Notes: generated by a model from the sequence alone, not told the origin. A stretch of DNA of 44,327 bases from Roseomonas genomospecies 6 (GCF_008365375.1 NZ_QOKW01000038.1:1-44327), one strand, 5' to 3'; numbered from the stretch's first letter, positions 15,030 to 23,782 are shown. Made by a program: numbers and translations.

Positions 15030-17570
15030 TCACGCGGAGAGAGCGCCGCTGCGCAGCCACCGCATCACGTCCCGCCGGGGCAGGGAGGCCACCAGTGCCG
15101 CTCCGGCCAAGGCCATGGCGGCGACGGCGCCGAGGAAGGCGGCCAGGGGGATCGCGCCGCCGGGCAAGGGGGCGCCATCGGTTAGGCCCGCGACCACCGC
15201 CGCTCCGCCGAGCCAGCCGAGCGGCACCGCCACCGCGGCGACGGCGGCGCCCAGAAGGGCGAACTCCAGAACCACGGCCAGACCCATCGCGCGCCGCCCG
15301 ACCCCGATTGCGTGCAGGATGGCCATTTCGTGCAGCCGGCGCCGCGCGCCGTTGGCGACGGCACCCAGAAGGACCACGGCAGCCGCGCCAAGGGCGACGG
15401 CGGACAGGCCGTCCAGAAGCCGGCGGACCTGTCGGACGGTGGAGCCGAGCGTCTCCAGAACCTCCGCCGCGCGCACAGCGGGGGCGTTCGGGACGGTCCG
15501 CGCCGCCTCCGCTTCAACCATTTGCATCGCGTCGGGCTTCGACCAGACGGCGGCGACGAGGCTGTGCGGCGGCGGTTCGGGGAAGGGGGAGAGGAGAACC
15601 GGGAAGTCCAGCCCGAGCCTCGTCCAGTCGATGCGCCGGAGGTTGACGACCCTGGCGGTCACCGGGCCGTCCGCCAGGGCCAGCGTGACGCTGTCCCCCA
15701 CCGCCAGCCCCAACCGGCGGGCCACCTGCGCGTCCAGCGAAGCGAGCGGCGGACCGGCATAGCCCGCCGGCCACCAGTCCCCCGCCACGATCCGGTCCGT
15801 GGCGGCGGGGCGGTCGCGCCAGGACAGGCCACGGTCGCCGCGCACCGCCCAGCCCACGGAGCGCGGGACGTCCGCCTCGGTGACGGCGGCGCCGTTGAGG
15901 CGGCTGATCCGGGCGTGGAGGAAGGGCACCGCCTCGACCCGTTCGACGCCGCGCAGGGCGGACAGGCGCTCGGCGAAGCGCTGGCCATCCTGCGGGGGAA
16001 TGTTCAGGAAGACGACGGAGGGCGTTTCCGCCGGCAGCACCGCCTCGACATGCCCGCTCGCCGACCGTCCGACCACGCCGACCGTCACCAGCAGGGTGAG
16101 GCCGATCCCCAGCGCCACGGCCACCGGGACCGTCGGCGCACCGGGCCGCCCGAGGTTGGCGACCGCCAGCCGGACCACCGGCCGCCGCCCCCGCGCCAGC
16201 CGGCGGGCCGCCCGCGCAAGCCCTTGCCCCAGCAGCGCGAACGCCGCCGCCACCAGCCCGGCGGCGAGGAGGAACCCCGCGACCGCCAGCGGCATGCCCG
16301 TCCAGCCCGCGAGCAGGCCGGCGAGCGCCAGCGCCAGAAGCGCGACGGCACCGCGCACCCGCCATCCCAGAGGCTTCGGCGCGCCGTCCACCGGTCCCCG
16401 CCAGATCGCGGCGGGTCTGGTTCCGGCGGCGCGGGCCAGGGGCGGCACGGCGCAGAGGAGCGCCGCCACAAGCCCCACCGCCGCAGCCAGCAGCAGGGCC
16501 GCCAGATCGACGGCGCCGCTCGTCTCCGGCAGCCAGTCGAGCGGCAGCGCGCGCGCCGCCGCCGCCGCCAGAAACGCGCCGGCCACCGCGCCGATCAGCA
16601 GCGCCACGCCGACCACGGCCAGCGTCTGCAGCAGGAAGGCGGTGAAGAGAAGGCGCGGCGACCCGCCGAGAGCCTTCAGCGTGGCCAGAACCGGCAACCG
16701 CCGGGCGAGATGCGCCGACAGCGCCCGCCCGATGCCGACCCCGCCGATCAGCAGAATGGACAGCGACCCCAGAAGGAACAGCGCGCGGGCGAGGTGCACG
16801 GTGCGATCCACGCCCGGAATGCCGTGCGAGGCATCGACGATCCGCCAACCGGCGTCGGGGAAACGGCGCTCCAGATCGCGCAGAACGGCGTCGGATCGCA
16901 CCGTCTCCGGAAGGACGAGGCGATAGTACCAGTAGATGGCGGCACCCGGCTCCACGAGTCCCGTCGCGTCCAGCGCTTGGCGGTCGATGACGACGCGCGG
17001 GCCGAGGGAGAAGGCGCGGAACGCCCGGTCCGGCTCATGCTCCAGCACGGCGCGGATCGCGACCTCGGCGGCTCCGATCCGCAACCGGTCCCCGACACCC
17101 AGCGCCAACGCGCCGAGAAGGTCGGCGGACACCGCCGCACCCCAAACCCCGTCCCGGCGGGCCAGCGCGTCGGCAAGGGATGGCGCGCCGGACACCGCCG
17201 CCACTCCGACCAGCGGGTAAGTTCCTTCGACCGCCTTCAGTTCGACCAGGGTGCGGGCGCTGCCGGACACCGCCGCCGCCACGGGCCGCAGTTCCGCCGT
17301 CTCGCCGACCGTGCCCATCGTTTCGAGGAAAGCCCGTTGTTCCGGCGTCGCCGGTGCGTGGAACAGGCGCAGGGACAGATCGCCGCCGACCGCCTCCCTT
17401 GCGGTCGCCCGCATCCCGTCGAGTACCCCGCCGCCGAGCGACCCCACGGCAGCCATCATGGCGGTCCCGAGCGCCACCCCCAGGACCACGATCCAAAGTC
17501 CGGCGACACCGCCCCGCAGGTCCCGCCAAGCCAGCCGCAACGCGATGCGCAGAAAGGTCATGGCGGACAT
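15030..17570 (-). CDS. FtsX/YbbP-like ABC transporter permease
   Basis: A large inner-membrane permease of about 846 aa. It has an N-terminal membrane segment (RLAWRDLRGGVAGLWIVVLGVALGTA-type start), a periplasmic domain, two FtsX core blocks each with about four membrane segments, and a second periplasmic domain between them. This is the YbbP/MacB-like two-FtsX layout that normally works with a LolD/YbbA-type ATPase in lipid or lipoprotein export. No ATPase gene is adjacent, which is unusual. The start is uncertain: ATG at 17570 (MSAMTFL) and ATG at 17561 (MTFLRIAL) are both plausible, and a GTG at 17600 is possible. Function is inferred from fold only. Confidence 0.85.
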   Translation of the reverse strand: MSAMTFLRIALRLAWRDLRGGVAGLWIVVLGVALGTAMMAAVGSLGGGVLDGMRATAREAVGGDLSLRLFHAPATPEQRAFLETMGTVGETAELRPVAAAVSGSARTLVELKAVEGTYPLVGVAAVSGAPSLADALARRDGVWGAAVSADLLGALALGVGDRLRIGAAEVAIRAVLEHEPDRAFRAFSLGPRVVIDRQALDATGLVEPGAAIYWYYRLVLPETVRSDAVLRDLERRFPDAGWRIVDASHGIPGVDRTVHLARALFLLGSLSILLIGGVGIGRALSAHLARRLPVLATLKALGGSPRLLFTAFLLQTLAVVGVALLIGAVAGAFLAAAAARALPLDWLPETSGAVDLAALLLAAAVGLVAALLCAVPPLARAAGTRPAAIWRGPVDGAPKPLGWRVRGAVALLALALAGLLAGWTGMPLAVAGFLLAAGLVAAAFALLGQGLARAARRLARGRRPVVRLAVANLGRPGAPTVPVAVALGIGLTLLVTVGVVGRSASGHVEAVLPAETPSVVFLNIPPQDGQRFAERLSALRGVERVEAVPFLHARISRLNGAAVTEADVPRSVGWAVRGDRGLSWRDRPAATDRIVAGDWWPAGYAGPPLASLDAQVARRLGLAVGDSVTLALADGPVTARVVNLRRIDWTRLGLDFPVLLSPFPEPPPHSLVAAVWSKPDAMQMVEAEAARTVPNAPAVRAAEVLETLGSTVRQVRRLLDGLSAVALGAAAVVLLGAVANGARRRLHEMAILHAIGVGRRAMGLAVVLEFALLGAAVAAVAVPLGWLGGAAVVAGLTDGAPLPGGAIPLAAFLGAVAAMALAGAALVASLPRRDVMRWLRSGALSA

Positions 17571-17619
17571 ATCGTGAAGGTCCCGCCGGGCGGCAACCAC
17601 TCACATCGCACTCAAGATC

Positions 17620-17759
17620 CCCTCTCCCGCCTCGGGAGAGGGAAGGGGCCTACGCGAAGCGTGGGAAGGGTGAGGGTAAAGCCGAGGATCAGCGCCTTGA
17701 TCCTCGTACGACCCTCACCCGGCGCCTGCGGCGCCACCCTCTCCCGGGGCGGGAGAGGG
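17620..17759. repeat. Composite inverted repeat with three nested palindromes
   Basis: Two CCCTCTCCC/GGGAGAGGG hairpins (17620-17642 and about 17737-17759) flank GGGTGAGGGT (17668-17677) and its complement ACCCTCACCC (17711-17720). At the centre are CGAGGATCA (17683-17691) and TGATCCTCG (17698-17706). The whole can fold as one cruciform. It belongs to the same repeat family as 3887-3969 and 24917-24939. Its right half forms the 3' end of the thioesterase gene. Confidence 0.8.
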
Positions 17760-18269
17760 ATTGGACGCCAGATGCAGCCGCCGCCGGTGACCGGAGGGCA
17801 GGGGATGGGCGGACTGGACTTTCGCCAGGGCGCGCAGGCGCTCCGCCTGGGCGGGTGCGAAGGGCGTCACCTTGCGGGTGCCCAGATCAACGTGGATCGA
17901 AAGCTGCTCCATGGTCGCGGCGACCGTCCCGTCGTCGGCCCGCCGGATCTCCAGCAGGCTCAACAGGCGCTTGTCGTCGGCGTCGAGCAGCCGCAGGGCC
18001 ACCCGCAACGGCGTGCCGACGCGCAGTTCCCGCCGGTAATGGATGGCGACATCGACCACGAACAGGCCGAACCCCTCGTCCCGCGTGTAGGTCTCGCCCA
18101 GCCCCCATTGCTCCATCAGGGCATAGCCGACGTCGTCGAACAGGGCGACGTAGCGGACCATGTTCATGTGGCCGTACAGGTCGATCCAGCTTTCTTCGAC
18201 GGTCCGCACGTCGGACAGCAGGATGTTGGTCGGCAAGATGTCCGGCGGCAGGGCGTGGTCCTGGGTCAT
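17715..18269 (-). CDS. Acyl-CoA thioesterase, 4HBT hotdog family
   Basis: A 184-aa hotdog-fold hydrolase of acyl-CoA esters. The family motif with the catalytic Asp is in WIDLYGHMNMVRYVALFDD (around residues 28-46). The later strands (FVVDVAIHYRRELRVGTPL and the EQLSIHVDLGTRKVTPF tail) match the long 4HBT-like thioesterases seen in carnitine/betainyl-CoA and aromatic-CoA pathways. The last ~16 residues (SNPSPAPGEGGAAGAG) are encoded by an intergenic palindromic repeat and are not part of the fold. It starts 9 nt after the LysR gene and is probably co-transcribed with it. It may release CoA from an intermediate or a dead-end product of the neighbouring CoA-ester pathway. Confidence 0.85.
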   Translation of the reverse strand: MTQDHALPPDILPTNILLSDVRTVEESWIDLYGHMNMVRYVALFDDVGYALMEQWGLGETYTRDEGFGLFVVDVAIHYRRELRVGTPLRVALRLLDADDKRLLSLLEIRRADDGTVAATMEQLSIHVDLGTRKVTPFAPAQAERLRALAKVQSAHPLPSGHRRRLHLASNPSPAPGEGGAAGAG

Positions 18270-18278
18270 GGAAGAGCC

Positions 18279-19184
18279 TTAGAGGGTGGACGTCTGTTCC
18301 GGCGGGAAGACGGCGCGCAGCCACTGCCGGATGGCGGAGATGACCGGCGTGTTCCAGCGGTGGGCCGGGGCGATGAAGTAGTAGCCGCCGATGGTGACGT
18401 TGCTGTCCACCATCTCCACCAACTCCCCGTTGGCCAGCGGATCGGTCACCAGCAGGTCGCTGACCAGGGCCACCCCGCGCCCCAGCCGGGCCGCCTCGAT
18501 GGTCAGGTGCGCCTGCCACAGGCGGGGGCCGCGCAGCCGGGGCAGGTCGGCGATGCCGGCCTCTTCGAACCATGCCTCCCACATGCCGGTGGACTGCTCG
18601 TGGATCAGCGGGAGGCCGACGAGGTCGGCGGGCGTGCGCACATCGGGGTAGCGCGCCTTGAACTCCGGGCTGGCGATGGCGAGGATGCGGGGCCGCGCGA
18701 ACATCTCCGACCGCAGCCCCTCGGCGACGGAGTTGCCGTCCTCAAGATACATGATCTCGGCGTCGGCCTCCTCCCGGCTGAAGTCGGGACGGGTCGAGGT
18801 CGGCTGGAGGATCACCTCCCGTCCGGTCAGCGCCTCCTCCAGTTCCGGCAGGCGGGCGAGCAGGCGGCGCGAGGCCAGCCCGGCGAGGCAGCAGATGTGC
18901 ACCGCCTCCATTCCACCGTTGCGCAACTCGTTGCTGGCCTCGGCGATCAGGTCGAAGGCGCGGCGGAGCTGGGAGGCGTAGCGGGTGCCCTCGCGGGTCA
19001 GGGACAGGCCGCGCCCCGACTTGGCGACCAGCTTCACCCCCACCGACTGTTCCAGATTCTGGATGTGGCGCGACACCACCGTGTGGGACACCGCCAGTTC
19101 GTCGGCGGCGGCCCGCACCGTGCCCTGACGGGCGAAGATGTCGAAGGCGCGAAGCGCGAGAAGGGGCGGAAGACGACGCGCCAT
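18279..19184 (-). CDS. LysR-type transcriptional regulator
   Basis: A 301-aa regulator. Residues 5-65 form the winged helix-turn-helix (LLALRAFDIFARQGTVRAAA, then DELAVSHTVVSRHIQNLEQS). The rest is the two-lobed effector domain, ending in the SAIRQWLRAVF helix. The layout resembles the GcvA-like branch. An AAAGG ribosome-binding site supports ATG at 19184. An in-frame ATG at 19309 directly after the CoA-transferase stop would add 42 residues that are not typical of the family. It lies between the CoA-transferase and thioesterase genes. The likely targets are the two T-N11-A sites at 20669-20730. Confidence 0.93.
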   Translation of the reverse strand: MARRLPPLLALRAFDIFARQGTVRAAADELAVSHTVVSRHIQNLEQSVGVKLVAKSGRGLSLTREGTRYASQLRRAFDLIAEASNELRNGGMEAVHICCLAGLASRRLLARLPELEEALTGREVILQPTSTRPDFSREEADAEIMYLEDGNSVAEGLRSEMFARPRILAIASPEFKARYPDVRTPADLVGLPLIHEQSTGMWEAWFEEAGIADLPRLRGPRLWQAHLTIEAARLGRGVALVSDLLVTDPLANGELVEMVDSNVTIGGYYFIAPAHRWNTPVISAIRQWLRAVFPPEQTSTL

Positions 19185-19309
19185 GCGGACCTTTGGGCTG
19201 TGGACGGAGGCGGGAGCGATTCCGGCGGCAGTATGAAACATTTCCGCCAGCACCGCACGCGCCCCTTCACCACCCATCGCCCGCCGCTCCTCCCCCGCGC
19301 TTCCGCTCA

Positions 19310-20512
19310 TCACACCACCGCGTCGCGCCGGAAGGCGCCGATCTCGTCGGCGGAGAAGCCCAGCTCCGCCAGGATGGCGTCGGTGTGCTCGCCCAGCCGC
19401 GGCGCCGGGCTTTCCGCCGGCAGCGGGGCCTCCGGCATGGTGATCGGCACGGCGGCGAAGCGCTTGCCCGAGCCCTCCGGAACCTCCACGACCATCTTGC
19501 GGTGAACCACCTGCGGATCGTTCAGCGCGTCCGGCACGCTGTTGATCGGGCTGGCCGGGACGTCGGCCTCCTCCAGGATGTCCAGCCACGCATCGCGCCC
19601 ACGGGTCAGGAACACCTCCCGGAGCAAAGGCTCCAGCTCCGCATGGTTGGCGTTGCGGGCCGAGCCGGTGGGGAAGCGCGGGTCGGACAGCAGATGCTCC
19701 AGCCCCATGGCGCGGCACATCCGGTCCCACTGCTCGTTGGTGTCCACGCAGACGGCGATGGGCTTGTCGGCGGTGGGGAAGGCCTGGAAGGGGGCGATCA
19801 GCGGGTGGCGGCTGCCCAGCGCCCGCGGCGTCTCCCCGGCGTTCAGGAAGCGGGCGATGGCGTTTTCCATCAGCGCCAACTGGCAATCCAGCATCGCCAC
19901 GTCGATGAAGCTGCCCTCGCCGGTGCTGGTCCGCTTCTGAAGCGCGGCGAGGATGCCGATGGCCGCGAACAGGCTCGACCCGATGTCGCCGATCGACGCG
20001 CCGACGCGGCAGGGATCGCCGCCCGGCTCACCGGTGATGCTCATCATGCCCGACATGGCCTGGGCCACCACGTCGAAGCAGGGGCGGTGGCGGTAGGGGC
20101 CGTCCTGCCCGAAGCCGGAGATGGAGGCGTAGACCAGCCGCGGGTTCACCGCCTTCAGGTCGGCATAGCCCAGACCCAGCCGGTCCATCGCCCCGGCCCG
20201 GTTGTTCTCAACCAGCACGTCGCAGGTGGCGACGATCTTTTTGAAAATCTCCTTCCCCTTTTCCTCCTTCAAGTTGAGCGTCAGACTCCGCTTGTTGCGG
20301 TTGACGCTGAGGAAGTAAATGCTCTCCTCCTCGCTGAAGGGGGCAATGATCCGGGTGAAGTCGCCCTTGCCGGGACGCTCGATCTTGATGACCTCCGCAC
20401 CCAGCGCGCCGAGCAGCCACGTGCTGTAGGGGCCGGCCAACATGTGCGTGAGATCGACCACGCGCACGCCGGCCAGGGGGCCTTCGCGGCGTTGCGTATC
20501 GGTGTTGAGCAT
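19310..20512 (-). CDS. CaiB/BaiF family (family III) CoA-transferase
   Basis: A 400-aa CoA-transferase that moves CoA between carboxylates. It shows the family start LAGVRVVDLTHMLAGPYSTWLLGALGAEVIKIE (in pieces), GSVNRNKRSLTL-type region, FDVVAQAMSGMMSITGEP and the catalytic Asp in the segment FIDVAMLD. C-terminal motifs GEHTDAILAELGF and ADVPASPINSV are also typical. An AAGGA ribosome-binding site precedes the ATG. It is divergent from the thiolase operon across a 442-bp promoter region and probably activates the imported carboxylate as its CoA ester. The CoA donor is unknown. Confidence 0.93.
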   Translation of the reverse strand: MLNTDTQRREGPLAGVRVVDLTHMLAGPYSTWLLGALGAEVIKIERPGKGDFTRIIAPFSEEESIYFLSVNRNKRSLTLNLKEEKGKEIFKKIVATCDVLVENNRAGAMDRLGLGYADLKAVNPRLVYASISGFGQDGPYRHRPCFDVVAQAMSGMMSITGEPGGDPCRVGASIGDIGSSLFAAIGILAALQKRTSTGEGSFIDVAMLDCQLALMENAIARFLNAGETPRALGSRHPLIAPFQAFPTADKPIAVCVDTNEQWDRMCRAMGLEHLLSDPRFPTGSARNANHAELEPLLREVFLTRGRDAWLDILEEADVPASPINSVPDALNDPQVVHRKMVVEVPEGSGKRFAAVPITMPEAPLPAESPAPRLGEHTDAILAELGFSADEIGAFRRDAVV

Positions 20513-20668
20513 GCATGATCCTTCGGATGGCCGGGCGCCGCACAAGCGGGCCGGGCGGGGCCGCGCGCCCGGCAGGAAGCCTGTCCGGTCCAGGGCGGCG
20601 ACGGGAAATCGATGCCCCAGGCTTGCGCCACCGCGACTGGAAAACAATCGCTTAGTTTGGCCCAATCC

Positions 20669-20730
20669 GGTGCATGGAAGGCACCGTTCCCTGGGCCATG
20701 CCGACGCAGCATTGGTGCGTTGCGTGCACC
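20669..20730. promoter_or_regulatory. Pair of LysR-type T-N11-A operator sites
   Basis: Two inverted repeats with identical arms, GGTGC-N7-GCACC, lie at 20669-20685 and 20714-20730 in the divergent CoA-transferase/thiolase promoter region. Each contains the T-N11-A core of LysR sites. The centres are 45 bp apart. The adjacent LysR gene (18279-19184) is the natural candidate. The rest of the 442-bp gap is promoter-like and shows no gene. Confidence 0.65.
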
Positions 20731-20954
20731 GGAGCGCATCATTTTTTCTGCTTGTGACAAAGATCGTGTCCGGTACTCTTGATCTTGCCGGGGGCGGATC
20801 ACTCTGATCGAAATCTCTCCCGGCCATCGGAAAGTCTTTGCGATTTCCGAAGCGGACGGGCCTTTTACTCTTGTCGCCTGTCCAGGGAAGCCGCTCGGCG
20901 CGCGTCGCGGCAGCGATGCGCGGCCTTCCACAACCAGGAAAGGACAACCCGCGC

Positions 20955-22121
20955 GTGAAGGATCTTTCGGGAAAGGCGGCCATCGCCGGCGTTTTTGAAT
21001 CGCCCCGCCGTGATGCGCCGCGCGTCCACCCCTTCGCTCTTCAGATGGAATGCATTCTCGGCGCGCTGGACGACGCCGGGTTGACGCTGAAGGACGTGGA
21101 CGGGTTGTGCGCGGCCTCCGGCGACTGGGCGGAAGGCGGCGGCACCATGGATGTGGTGGAACTGGCCGAATACATCGGGATCGAACCGACCTACGTGAAC
21201 AGCACCGACGTCGGCGGCTGCTCCTACATCCTCCAGGCCGGGCAGGCGGCGGCGGCCATCGCGACCGGGCTGGCCGAGGTGGTGGTCATCAGCTACGCCG
21301 CCTGCCCGCGCTGGTGGCCGCTGAACACCCCGTCCTTCGACCCCTTCGTCTTTCCCGCCGGTCCCGGTCAGTACGAGATCCCCTACGCGCCGACGCTGAT
21401 CTCCACCTACGGCCTGTTCGCCCGCCGCCATATGGACCTCTACGGCACCACGCCGGAACAACTCGCCCAGGTGGCCGTGACCTTCCGCGAGCACGCGGCG
21501 AAGAACCCCGACGCCCGGCTGCGCAAGCCGATCACGGTGGACGACGTGCTGGCCTCGCCGATGATCGCTTCGCCGCTGCACCGGCTGGACTGCTGCGTGG
21601 TGACCGACGGCGGCGGCGCCATCGTGATGACCAGCCGCGAGCGGGCGCGCGATCTGAAGAAGCCCCCCATCCATCTCGTCGGCTACGGCGCCGCCGTGGC
21701 GCGCACCCAGAACAGCCAGATCCCCGACGACCTGAAGACCCCGGCGGCGCTGTCCGGCCCGCGCGCCTTCGCCATGGCGGGGGTGACCCCGGCCGAGATC
21801 GACGTGGCGCAGATCTACGACGCCTTCACCATCACGCCGATGCTGGCGCTGGAGGATCTGGGCTTCTGCGGGCGGGGCGAGAGCGGCGCCTTCGTCGCGG
21901 AGGGGAACCTGACGCTGGGCGGACGCCTGCCCACCAACACCGACGGCGGCGGCCTGTCGTCCAACCATCCCGGCAAGCGCGGCATCTTCACCCTGATCGA
22001 GAGCGTCCGCCAGCTTCGCGGCGAGGGGCCGGGCGTGCAGGTGCCCGACGCGCGCCTCGCCCTGGCCCATGGGCTGGGCGGCACCTTCTGCTCCGCCGCC
22101 ACCGCCATTCTTGCCCGGTAA
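20955..22121 (+). CDS. Thiolase-fold protein lacking the nucleophilic Cys (lipid-transfer/Ltp-type aldolase candidate)
   Basis: A protein of 388 aa with a thiolase superfamily fold. Landmarks are QIYDAFTITPMLALEDLGF, NTDGGGLSSNHPG (keeping the active-site His) and the C-terminal HGLGGTFCSAATAIL. At the nucleophile position, where thiolases have Cys after VN(x)2, this protein reads VNSTDVGGCSY, with Asp. True thiolytic cleavage is therefore unlikely. Together with a DUF35 partner (next gene) this is the pattern of Ltp-type retro-aldolases in steroid side-chain degradation. The GTG at 20955 has an AAAGGA site 9-13 nt upstream; an in-frame ATG at 20916 has none. It heads the plus-strand operon. 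Confidence 0.82.
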   Translation: MKDLSGKAAIAGVFESPRRDAPRVHPFALQMECILGALDDAGLTLKDVDGLCAASGDWAEGGGTMDVVELAEYIGIEPTYVNSTDVGGCSYILQAGQAAAAIATGLAEVVVISYAACPRWWPLNTPSFDPFVFPAGPGQYEIPYAPTLISTYGLFARRHMDLYGTTPEQLAQVAVTFREHAAKNPDARLRKPITVDDVLASPMIASPLHRLDCCVVTDGGGAIVMTSRERARDLKKPPIHLVGYGAAVARTQNSQIPDDLKTPAALSGPRAFAMAGVTPAEIDVAQIYDAFTITPMLALEDLGFCGRGESGAFVAEGNLTLGGRLPTNTDGGGLSSNHPGKRGIFTLIESVRQLRGEGPGVQVPDARLALAHGLGGTFCSAATAILAR

Positions 22122-22129
22122 GGTGCCCG

Positions 22130-22528
22130 ATGACCACCATGACCATCCCGCCCGTCCAGGACGAGACCTCCGCCCCCTTCTGGGAAGCGGCGCGCGAGGG
22201 GCGCTTCCTGATCCAGCGCTGCCCGGAGACCGGGCGGTTCCAGTGGTATCCGCGCGCCCATTCCATCCACGCGCCCCACGCCCGTCCGGAGTGGGTCGAG
22301 GCCAGCGGGCGCGGCGAGCTGCTGACCTATTCCGTCGTCCATCGCGGCAACCAGCGCGGCGATCCCTACGTCTGCGCCCTGATCCGGCTGGAAGAGGGCG
22401 TCACCGTCTTCTCGCGCGTGGAGGGGATCGCGGAAGGGGACTTGCGGGCCGGACTGCCGCTCGCCGTGGCCTTCCACCAACTGGACGAGGCCACCAGCCT
22501 CCCCGTGTTCCGCCCGCGGACCGCCTGA
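22130..22528 (+). CDS. DUF35 OB-fold protein with degenerate zinc ribbon
   Basis: A 132-aa partner protein. It has the N-terminal helix (SAPFWEAAREGRFLIQRC), the rubredoxin-like ribbon position (RCPETGRFQWYPR) and the OB-fold part (GRGELLTYSVVHR, PYVCALIRLEEGVTVFSRVEG). Only one of the four usual ribbon Cys residues remains (C31), so zinc binding is probably lost. DUF35 proteins bind thiolase-fold enzymes and hand over acyl-CoA substrates. It starts 8 nt after the thiolase-like gene, which supports a complex of the two. Confidence 0.85.
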   Translation: MTTMTIPPVQDETSAPFWEAAREGRFLIQRCPETGRFQWYPRAHSIHAPHARPEWVEASGRGELLTYSVVHRGNQRGDPYVCALIRLEEGVTVFSRVEGIAEGDLRAGLPLAVAFHQLDEATSLPVFRPRTA

Positions 22529-22553
22529 GGATCACAGGCCAGAGGATCACAGA

Positions 22554-23018
22554 ATGACCGCCATTCATCTCGACGACATCAAGCCGGGCGACCGGGCGCG
22601 CTCCTCGCGCGTCACCGTCACCGAGGCGCACATCGTCTGGTTCGCCGGGCTGACCGGCGACTTCAACCCGCTGCACATGGACGCCGAGGCCGCCAAGGCC
22701 AACGGCTTCGGGCGGACCATCGCCCACGGCATGCTGACCCACTCGCTCAGCACCGGGCTGCGCTCCGCCATCGACGACTGGGCGATCCTCGCCTTCCTGG
22801 AGACGCGGCGCCGCTTCGTCGGCCCGGTCTTCGCCGGCGACACCGTGCATTACGAGGCGGAGGTGGCGGAGGTCCGCCCCAGCGCCTCCAAGCCCGACCG
22901 CGGCATCGTCCGCGTCGCCGTCACCGTGAAGAACCAGCGCGGCGAGACCGTGCAGGAGGGCGAGGACGTGCTCTCCGTCGCCCGCAAGGAGATGCCGGAA
23001 AAGGAGTCCGCGGCATGA
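22554..23018 (+). CDS. MaoC-like enoyl-CoA hydratase
   Basis: A 154-aa single-hotdog hydratase. The R-hydratase motif with catalytic Asp and His is present (LTGDFNPLHMD, D36 and H41), followed by the GRTIAHGMLTHS loop and the FVGPVFAGDTVH strand. It adds water to an enoyl-CoA double bond, giving a beta-hydroxyacyl-CoA. In this operon that product could go to the SDR (oxidation) or to the thiolase-like/DUF35 pair (retro-aldol). Its stop overlaps the SDR start (ATGA). Confidence 0.9.
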   Translation: MTAIHLDDIKPGDRARSSRVTVTEAHIVWFAGLTGDFNPLHMDAEAAKANGFGRTIAHGMLTHSLSTGLRSAIDDWAILAFLETRRRFVGPVFAGDTVHYEAEVAEVRPSASKPDRGIVRVAVTVKNQRGETVQEGEDVLSVARKEMPEKESAA

Positions 23019-23782
23019 CGACCGCCAACCAACCCCGCCGTCTCGTCGGACGTGTCGCCTTCGTCACCGGCGGCGGCGGCGGCATCGGACGCGCCGTCTG
23101 CGAGCGGCTGGCCGCGGAGGGCGCCGCCGTGGTCGTCGCCGACATCGGGGCGGAAGCCGCCGAGACCGTCGCCGCCGCGCTGCGCGCCGAAGGGGGCCAG
23201 GCTCACGCCGCCGCGCTGAACGTCGCCGACCGGGCAAGCTGGGACGCCGCCGTGGCCGGGCTTCCCGATGCCTTCCGGGGCGTGGACATCATGGTCAACG
23301 TCGCCGGCATCGTGCGCGACCGCTCGCTGCCGAAGATGACCGACGCGGAATGGAGCGCCGTCATCGACGTGAACCTGCGCGGGACGTGGCTGGGTTGCCA
23401 GACCGCCTTCCGGCTGGTCGGCGACCGCGGCTGGGGGCGCATCGTCAACATCGCCTCCACGGCCATCCTGGGGACCTTCGGGCAGGCGAACTACTCCGCC
23501 TCCAAGGCCGGGGTGGTCGGGCTGACCCGCACCGCCGCCCTGGAAGGGGCGCGCCGGGGCATCCTGGTCAACGCCGTCGCTCCGGGGGTCGTGGAAACCG
23601 CCATCGTCGAGGGCGTGCCCGACGCGGTCCGCTCGCAATGGCTGGAAAAGACCCCCATCGGGCGCCTCGGCAAGCCGGAGGAGATCGCCGCCGTCGTCGC
23701 CTTCCTGGCGTCCGACGACGCGGCCTACGTCACCGGCCAGACCATCGTCGCCGACGGTGGGGCGACCACGGGCGATTACTGA
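23015..23782 (+). CDS. SDR family oxidoreductase (FabG-like)
   Basis: A 255-aa NAD(P)-dependent classical SDR. Cofactor motif is TGGGGGIGRAV (residues ~19-29), NVAG follows the fourth strand, and the catalytic set is Ser in NIASTA, then YSASK. The C-terminus VTGQTIVADGGATTGDY is typical. The acidic residue in VVVADIG at the end of strand 2 suggests NAD preference. It probably oxidises a hydroxyacyl-CoA of the pathway. Start overlaps the MaoC stop by 4 nt. Confidence 0.92.
   Translation: MTTANQPRRLVGRVAFVTGGGGGIGRAVCERLAAEGAAVVVADIGAEAAETVAAALRAEGGQAHAAALNVADRASWDAAVAGLPDAFRGVDIMVNVAGIVRDRSLPKMTDAEWSAVIDVNLRGTWLGCQTAFRLVGDRGWGRIVNIASTAILGTFGQANYSASKAGVVGLTRTAALEGARRGILVNAVAPGVVETAIVEGVPDAVRSQWLEKTPIGRLGKPEEIAAVVAFLASDDAAYVTGQTIVADGGATTGDY

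Noticed and set aside
15312..19505. 1397-codon plus-strand open frame
   Set aside because: It runs antisense across the permease, thioesterase and LysR genes. Composition is His/Arg/Gln-rich and shows no domain; it is a result of high GC.
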